From Micromussa lordhowensis (lineage: Eukaryota; Cnidaria; Anthozoa; Scleractinia; Lobophylliidae), in the NCBI GenBank assembly GCA_964020085.1, contig OZ026596.1, positions 30,331,522-30,395,521 on the forward strand: a stretch of 64,000 nucleotides of DNA, written 5' to 3'. This document shows positions 57,765 through 64,000 of this stretch, in pieces (position 1 is the stretch's first letter; the number at the start of each line of letters is the position of its first letter). The translations under genes and the position numbers were made by a program. The notes beneath the pieces were generated by a model. It did no database searches and was not told the origin of the DNA. It saw nothing but the letters and a program-made list of their open reading frames with translations.

Positions 57765-60648
57765 CAGTGTACGTAAAGAAAAACATCTAACAAACATATT
57801 TGTGAGGGCTCTCACCAGCTCGTTCTTGTTATAGCTGTACTCTCGCCAAAAAAAGAAAAAAAAACATCGAAACGTTTCGGCTTACGAATGTTAATAATCG
57901 AGTTTTTTTTCAATCAGTTCGTTCTTGATGACAATTAGTGATGTATACTTACGATCTCTCATTTCTTTCAGTAAAGTCTAGAGTGACGTCATCGCCAATC
58001 AGTACAAAAGGCGCCCAGTATTTCGAATGACCGTACTTGTCTGATTCTCTGAAGCTTTTCATGGCTCGGTTTAGGGACTCGCTTGCACTTCTCCCTTCCA
58101 CAAGGTGATGATAGAAACATCTCATAAACTGCAGCGTGGCCTCGTCATCGATGGCCCAGAGGGACACCAGAACAGAACGAGCACCAGCACCCATAAAGGC
58201 ACGTGCAATACCGACCACTCCCTCTGCTTTGATTTCTCCTCGGCCACTGTGGCAACAACTCAGAACAACCAGTTTTGCTCGCATTTTAACATTCATCACA
58301 TCTGTTATTGTCAAAATGTAATCTTCCTTCGTAGGGTTCCTTGATACTCGCTTTGGGTCCGGAGCTAGAGCAATTTCACCAGTTTCCATGCGACCATGTG
58401 CTGCAATGTGAACCAAAGCAGCTGAACTGAGTCCATTCAGCACCTCAGGCTTCGTTGCTTTTTCTCCAGTGAGGGGTGTTACCTTAAGGATCTCACCTAT
58501 CATCTCCACTTCCTGTTTGGCAAATTTGAGCTGTTGTAGAAGCTTTTTTCCCCTTTTGTTAGTAACTTCTGCCACCCATGGATCTCCAACAAGTAGGACG
58601 CCGCTCCCCTCATGATGTTCTTTTGGACACTCGGAAATTATTTTCAAACTGGTCAGCGATGGAATCAGTCGAATTCGAAATGATTCACAGAGAGACTTAG
58701 AATTATCATCTAAGAAAGCAGCATAAGGAGCCAACCAAAGCGGACCATCCGGTACAATTATTAGCTCATTATCTCGAACCAGGTTTGTAATAGGCTTGAT
58801 TGCAATGTCGTACAATTTGCGCAATGAGCTCTCCTTTTGGAGCCATGATTGATCGCTTTCCTTGTCAGGTTTTCCATCTGACGGTCGGTCTCTATCTTGT
58901 AATGCATCCAGGGAACGATTCTCGCACCTGACCTCAGAACGAACACCAATATCATTGTAGGCACTTTGTATTAACGATTGAATAAACGATGGGGTATCAC
59001 CCACTGCAAGGGGATCGTCAAGTGCTGTCTGTCTAAACTGGACGCATCTGTCTTGTAAGAATACCCAGAAATTGATTGTACCATTATCAATGGCCTGAAA
59101 AACTGTACTTGATGGAATATCGCTCAACTCTCTATCTTTCATATGTTCTTGTTCATCTAACAGGTACGGCCCTGTTAGAACACCAAACTGCGACGCCATC
59201 AGGTCAGTTAAAGCTTGGGCTCGTCCTTCTTCAGCAGCGAACAAAGCTTCCACAGTCTTATCTTGTCTTAACAAAATCCTCCAAAAACGAGTGTACGAAA
59301 CATGACATAAATCTCTAAAACCAATTTTCCACTTGTCACAGTGAAGATCACTTCTCAGTTCATTCAACAATTTTACACTTGACATGTAACATTCCTGTGC
59401 CTCGAGTAAACGACCCAGCGATTCGAAGCTTTCACCTAGTACATGGTAGGATTTCGCTTCCCCTGTCTTGTTTCCTGTTTCCTTGGCAATTCTAAGGTGT
59501 AGATTGTGGCGGTCTATTGACTTTTTGAAATCACCGAGGTTGTAAAAAGCATTGCCAATATTGGCATGTGCACTTCCCTCCAAATTTTTGTCTCCGGTTT
59601 CTTTGGCAAGTGTAAAGCATGAGTTATAGTAGTTTATAGCCTTTTCGTAATCACCGAGAATCTGGAAGGTATTGCCGAGATGACAATAGAAGCTTCCTTC
59701 CGCAATCTTGTTTCCAATTTCTTTGGAAATTTTAAGTGACAAGTTAAAGTAGTCCTGAGCGGTTTCGAAGTCATCGAGGCTATTTATAGCGATTCCAAGA
59801 TTGGTATACGCCTGTCCTTCTAAATTCTTGTTCTTCACTTCCTTCGCAATTTTAAGACACGATTTGTGATAGTCCACGGCTTTGTGAAAATCACCGAGAC
59901 TTTGAAAGGCAGTGCCAAGATTGCCATAAGCACTTCCCTCCGAAACTTTGTCTCCCAATTCCTGGGCAATTTCAAGTTGTTGGTTGTGGTAGCTTATGGC
60001 CGTCTGAAAATCACCGAGACTATGAAAAGCACCTCCAAGATTGTCATAAGCATGTCCCTCTCCGGCCTTGTCTCCTACTTCCTTGGCAATTTTGAGATGA
60101 AAATTGTGGTACTCTATGGATTTTCTTATATCACCGAGGCTATTGAAAACAGTGCCAAGATTACCATAAGCACCTCCTTTTCCAGCTTTGTCTCCCACTT
60201 CGTTGGCAATTTTAAGATGTTGGTTGTGGTAGTTTATGGCTCTTTGCAAATCACCGAGACAATGAAAAGCATTGCCAAGATTCCCGTAAATACTGCCTTC
60301 TGCAACTTTGTCCCCCCTTTCTTTAACGCTTTTAAGATGTAGGTTGTAGTAGTCAACGGCTTTTTCAACATCACCGAGACTTTGTAGAGCATTTGCAAGG
60401 TTGCTATAAGCTCTTCCTTCCATAACCTCGTCTGTCAATTCCTTCGCAATTTTAAGACACAATTCGTGGTAGTCTAGAGCTGTTTGAAAATCACCTAAAC
60501 TGTGAAAAACACTTCCAAGATTGCAATAAACGTTTCCTTCGCCAGCCTTGTCTCCTATTTCTTTGACAATTTTAAAGGTCAAATGCAACGAAATTTGGAC
60601 AATTTTTCTTTTCTCGAAAAACCTTCGTGAAAAAGTCAGTTGTATCAA
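57765..60648 (-). CDS. TPR-CHAT protein 2: TPR array and CHAT caspase-like protease (5' end unresolved)
   Basis: A large exon runs from about 60648 to 57953 on the minus strand (about 898 codons). It probably joins a short last exon at 57834-57765 through donor GATCGTAAGT and an acceptor after a long pyrimidine run (GGCGAGAGTACAG). The joined phase is open for about 22 more residues ([12 protein letters not shown]) before a stop. Without splicing the protein ends at 57949. About ten 40-residue TPRs ([12 protein letters not shown] type) precede [11 protein letters not shown] and the CHAT domain, with His751 in HIAAHG and Cys799 in LSCCHSG, numbered from the head of the large frame. The first 30 codons fit the array poorly and lack an ATG; a stop lies just upstream. 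I found no upstream exons like those of TPR-CHAT 1, so the Hsp-clamp domain is missing or outside the window. Confidence 0.8.
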
Positions 60649-62840
60649 CAGGAAGCAGAATCAACTCTTAAAAATAAGTTTTGTGCGAATTGTAGCGCCC
60701 AAGACACGAAAATCCGACGATTTCCGAGAGCTTCACGAAAACGAACCAGAAATGGCCGCGCTTGGAGTGGAAACGAAACTAGTGTAGCCAAAGCTATGAA
60801 AGTGCTGCGGAAATTGGGATGTTGTTTGCAAATCGAAGTAGGGATTGTAAAGAGCTTGTGTAAAAATGGTTGTCATCAAGTTATTTTGTTTGGTCAAGTC
60901 CCAGAAATTGTTGAGTAAGATGTGGTTATATTCAATTCATGATGTCACCAGTTACAGCGTTTAATTTCTGAAAGAAATAATGCAACAATAAAGTTCATAA
61001 GTTTAAGATTTCATGAACAAAATTAACTGATTTTGTGCGATAAATTTATGCAACGGCTTGTTAAAAAATATTGAATGTAGCTGTGCGAATTAGTGCATAA
61101 GTGCGAACACACTCACCTGAATTAAGGCCGGGGTACACATGAAAGCCGTATTTTGGCTGGGTATTACGTTTTTTATGCAAATATCTTGTTTACGTTTTAA
61201 GCAATCAAGAATCTCTCTGCTCATCTCACATATCTATGTTTTGGGTTGTTTTGGAAATTTTTTGGTGATTTTTAGATATATTTGGAGAGAAATAGTTTTT
61301 CTCAAAGGATTAGTAAAATTGATGGAAATAGGAAATTTTGAAGATTTGTTGTTGTTTTAAAATAGAGTTTGGAATTAAAAAATTGGTAGACACATTAAAC
61401 TTGTAATTTTCTTCACACCTATTAGCTCGACGGTAGCTACAGCTTGAATGACCTTAAAAACTTCCTCTTAAGGCATGTGTCTGGCTTAAATATGATGTTT
61501 TGGACATTCTTGTCAAATTTAGTCTTGTTCATAAAATCTTGACAACTAATTGTTCATTTATATGCAAAATACATTTTTTTCTGACAATGTACTCGACTTT
61601 TGTGGTCACGTGACTGACCACACCTTAAATTGAAAGAAATATGATCGTTTAAGTTACAAGACTTTAACGTACTAGAAAATACTCGCTTTACCTTTCAAAA
61701 CCTTAACTTTACCGGGGCATATGTTGTTCTAAATGGGGATTCCAAAAATGTTTTATTCTTTTGTCATTATTTCCATTTTATGTCTAGTCCCAGTCCCTCT
61801 CCAGTTGATATACTTTGTAATTGAAACAAAATAAATCAACCTATGAAAGCCCAATTAATTCTCTAAACTCGGTGGCAATAGCCATTCGTATAAATCAAAA
61901 TTGGCCAAGCATTACAACTGTAAACTATTGTAAATTTGGATTGAAATTTATGAAACCAATTGGGTGTGGCAAGTCACATGACCTAGAAGCAACGTTCTTG
62001 AAACCAAAATACAAAAAGCATCTTTCAAATGCTTCACCCGACGCAGGTTTATAAGCGATAGTTTAAATATATTTTAAATTCGACCACCCCCTCCAAAATA
62101 CAGTTGGAGTCATTCCTTAATTCACTTGAGCATGAAAGCCTGTCAAATTTGCCGAGGAGCTTCGGCAAGAAGCACATGGCAGCTACAGGAGTATACGACA
62201 AAGCTATCAGAAAAAATACTTAAACTACGTTCAATTTTTGGCAGACGACAGTACTATCGAAAAAATAGAAAAATCGAAAAAAATAGAAAATCGTAAGAGA
62301 TAGCGCAATTGAGACGTTTTTTGCGAAAGCATATGTCTGTGTAAAGTCAACTCCAGTCCCCGCTAAGAATGTCGGAAGAGAACGATAAACATCGCATTTG
62401 CTTCTTGACACGTTCTACTAAAAAACCGTGTCTCAGTTTTCATTTGCTTCTTTGTGACAATAGGATAAAGTCAGAGGGGACAAATCATCAGCACTTCCTT
62501 CGAAAAAATGACGATTATTCGAAAACGGAAAAAGAAAAAAAAAATCGCCGACACGCTTCTCAAGAAAAACAATCTGACAAATAGCTGGGGAAATTTCAGC
62601 TAAATCGGTTCAGGGGCTGCCGACTTGGAGTTAAAAACGTACGCTTAACTTTCCAAAATTTTCGTTCCGAGAAAACAAGAAAGATATATTTTTTGCGGCA
62701 TCTTAACCGCAATAGGATTATAACACCTAATCATCCAGTTTACCAGCGAGGGATCATCTTGCAACAACAATAGGCATTTGACAGGTGATATGCAGCAGGC
62801 CAAATCTTTACGCGGGACGTGGCGGGAATAAACTGTATTT
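60649..62840. other. Gene-free stretch upstream of TPR-CHAT 2
   Basis: A GC-richer patch near 60710-60790 could be a promoter in either direction. No clamp-type TPR exon, known domain or RNA gene was found. A hydrophobic 73-codon ATG frame at 61139-61360 looks like AT-rich chance. Confidence 0.4.
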
Positions 62841-63411
62841 TCTGTTTATCGGCGATAGACCAAGAGAACTAAAAACCTTTGAGACTGCCGCGCGACTGCG
62901 ATCGATAGCTCGAAAGCCAAGAACCGATGCACAATTTATCGCGAGCGCCCTGCTTTTTTTCCATCGTCGGAAATGGAAGATTAGTTTCGTGCGACGGACA
63001 GCTTTCGTTCTGGCACTGAAACATCCAAATGGAACCAAGTCCGTTTTTACTTCCTAAATTCTCCACAAGTTCAACGCTTTCTTGACAAAAGCGACAGGTC
63101 ACCGATTCATTGATCTTTTCCTGCAGTCTTTGACCGGCTACGATAGCGTGGCCATAGAAATTTTGCCATGTTTCAGTGCTTTCCAGATCTGTAAGAGGTT
63201 CTTCAACCGTAATTTTTGACCGGCTTGCTCTACATTTTCGGCGCTTGGCGGCTCGGTCAACTCCTTTAGCCATTGCTCCTGGTCGAAGTAAGAGCCTTTG
63301 TCACTCTCCGCTAATTCTTCAGCCCAATCAGAGCTAAACGAGTCTTTCGGCTTCTTCCGCCTTGCCGTTGCAGATGAAAACAAACACGACCTCTTCTTTT
63401 TTTTCGCAGGC
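62840..63411 (-). pseudogene. Mutator-type transposase, N-terminal fragment, frameshifted
   Basis: Read on the minus strand in three frames: MPAKKKKRSCLFSSATARRK to SAENVEQA; then TVEEPLTDLESTETWQNFYG and CRFCQESVELVENLGSKNGL with a second Cys pair (CQNESCPSH); then SVLGFRAIDRSRAAVSKVFS. The order, with a CxxC...CxxxxC zinc knuckle followed by an AFRAIGRGRAA-type block, matches the N-terminal region of Mutator-like transposase-domain proteins common in cnidarians (recall). Two frame breaks and the missing catalytic part show it is dead. Confidence 0.55.
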
Positions 63412-63677
63412 ATTTGAATCAATCTTGCGGTATGTAATGCGTGATAAAATGACACCACGATACCTTGTAATTATTTCGTGACGCGTTGACCTACAAGTTA
63501 ATCCAGAATGACAGGACTTGTCAACGGGTATTGAACGGCTCGAAATCAAAAATTTCTAAAATTCGCATTCTGAACCCTGGCTGATACCTAACATTGCAAT
63601 GAAATCATCATCATGCACTGGCACTCAACTGAACTGACGTCGAAACTCGAAAAAGCAAGATGACAGTGTAGAAGACC

Positions 63678-63704
63678 TTATGTTATGTTATGTTATGTTA
63701 TGTT
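63678..63704. repeat. (TTATG)n microsatellite
   Basis: Five perfect copies of TTATG in a row. Confidence 0.9.
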
Positions 63705-63745
63705 AGAACTTCTCAGTTGCTTGTTGTCTTGGTCTCGAATTGAGG

Positions 63746-63866
63746 CAATGCGCAGTGCATTCTGGTCCGCTGAAAGCGAGGCTCTTCACAGCGCAGAGCA
63801 TTGTGGTCCGCTGAAAACGAGGCTCTACCACAGTGCAAAGCATTGTGGTCCGCTGAAAGCGAGGCT
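63746..63866. repeat. Minisatellite, three units of about 41-42 bp
   Basis: GCATTGTGGTCCGCTGAAAG, then CGAGGCT, begins near 63757, 63798 and 63840 with one or two differences per unit; the linkers between units (CACAGCGCAGA, CACAGTGCAAA) are also related. Confidence 0.8.
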
Positions 63867-64000
63867 AAAAACCATGGCAAAATCTCAAATTTTCCTACCT
63901 TTCTTTTATATTTAGATTATGAACTGCTGCTACGCTCGCTACGCTCGCTCCGCAGCAATTATAGGTTTTGTGACGTCATATTTGGCGAGCTCATTTTCGC

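Noticed and set aside
59866..60342. Plus-strand open frame of 158 codons across TPR-CHAT 2
   Set aside because: Same cause: antisense shadow of the TPR repeats.
61139..61360. 73-codon hydrophobic plus-strand frame
   Set aside because: Composition follows the AT-rich DNA and there is no family or splice context.

Overview
The window looks like nuclear DNA of a cnidarian, most likely a coral or sea anemone. The evidence is AT-rich DNA, many short introns with GT/AG borders, dense small inverted-repeat transposons, tRNA-derived SINEs, and large TPR-CHAT genes. The species cannot be named from the sequence alone.

Layout from left to right. (1) 235-3633, +: the last seven coding exons of STK36/Fused, whose 5' part lies outside the window. 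(2) 3634-10614: intergenic, with a tRNA-like SINE and a MITE bearing 42-bp perfect terminal repeats. (3) 10615-17993, +: a complete ten-exon SLC6 amino-acid transporter. (4) 21834-22781, +: an intronless gene for a 315-residue protein with an N-myristoylation-type start, not recognised. (5) 24497-35361, -: NLE1/Notchless in 17 coding exons. (6) 35507-41173, +: MRPL18 in four coding exons, head-to-head with NLE1 across 145 bp. A LINE lies in its second intron. (7) 44142-50798, -: a six-exon TPR-CHAT gene. (8) 51000-57700: transposon-rich DNA with palindromes, a 198-bp tandem duplication, LINE and Penelope-like fragments and a minisatellite. (9) 57765-60648, -: a second TPR-CHAT gene whose 5' end is unresolved. 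(10) 60650-64000: a decayed Mutator-type transposase fragment and simple repeats.

STK36, SLC6, NLE1 and MRPL18 are conserved genes with no evident functional link. NLE1 and MRPL18, both ribosome-related (60S assembly and mitoribosome), share a compact divergent promoter. The accessory part is the pair of TPR-CHAT genes. Both keep the His/Cys pair of a caspase-fold protease after a long array of 40-residue TPRs. The first also carries an N-terminal TPR domain with all five carboxylate-clamp residues expected for docking to an Hsp70/Hsp90 tail. I see this fusion as the most promising undescribed system here: a chaperone-docked, TPR-sensing CHAT protease in an animal. Its function is inference.
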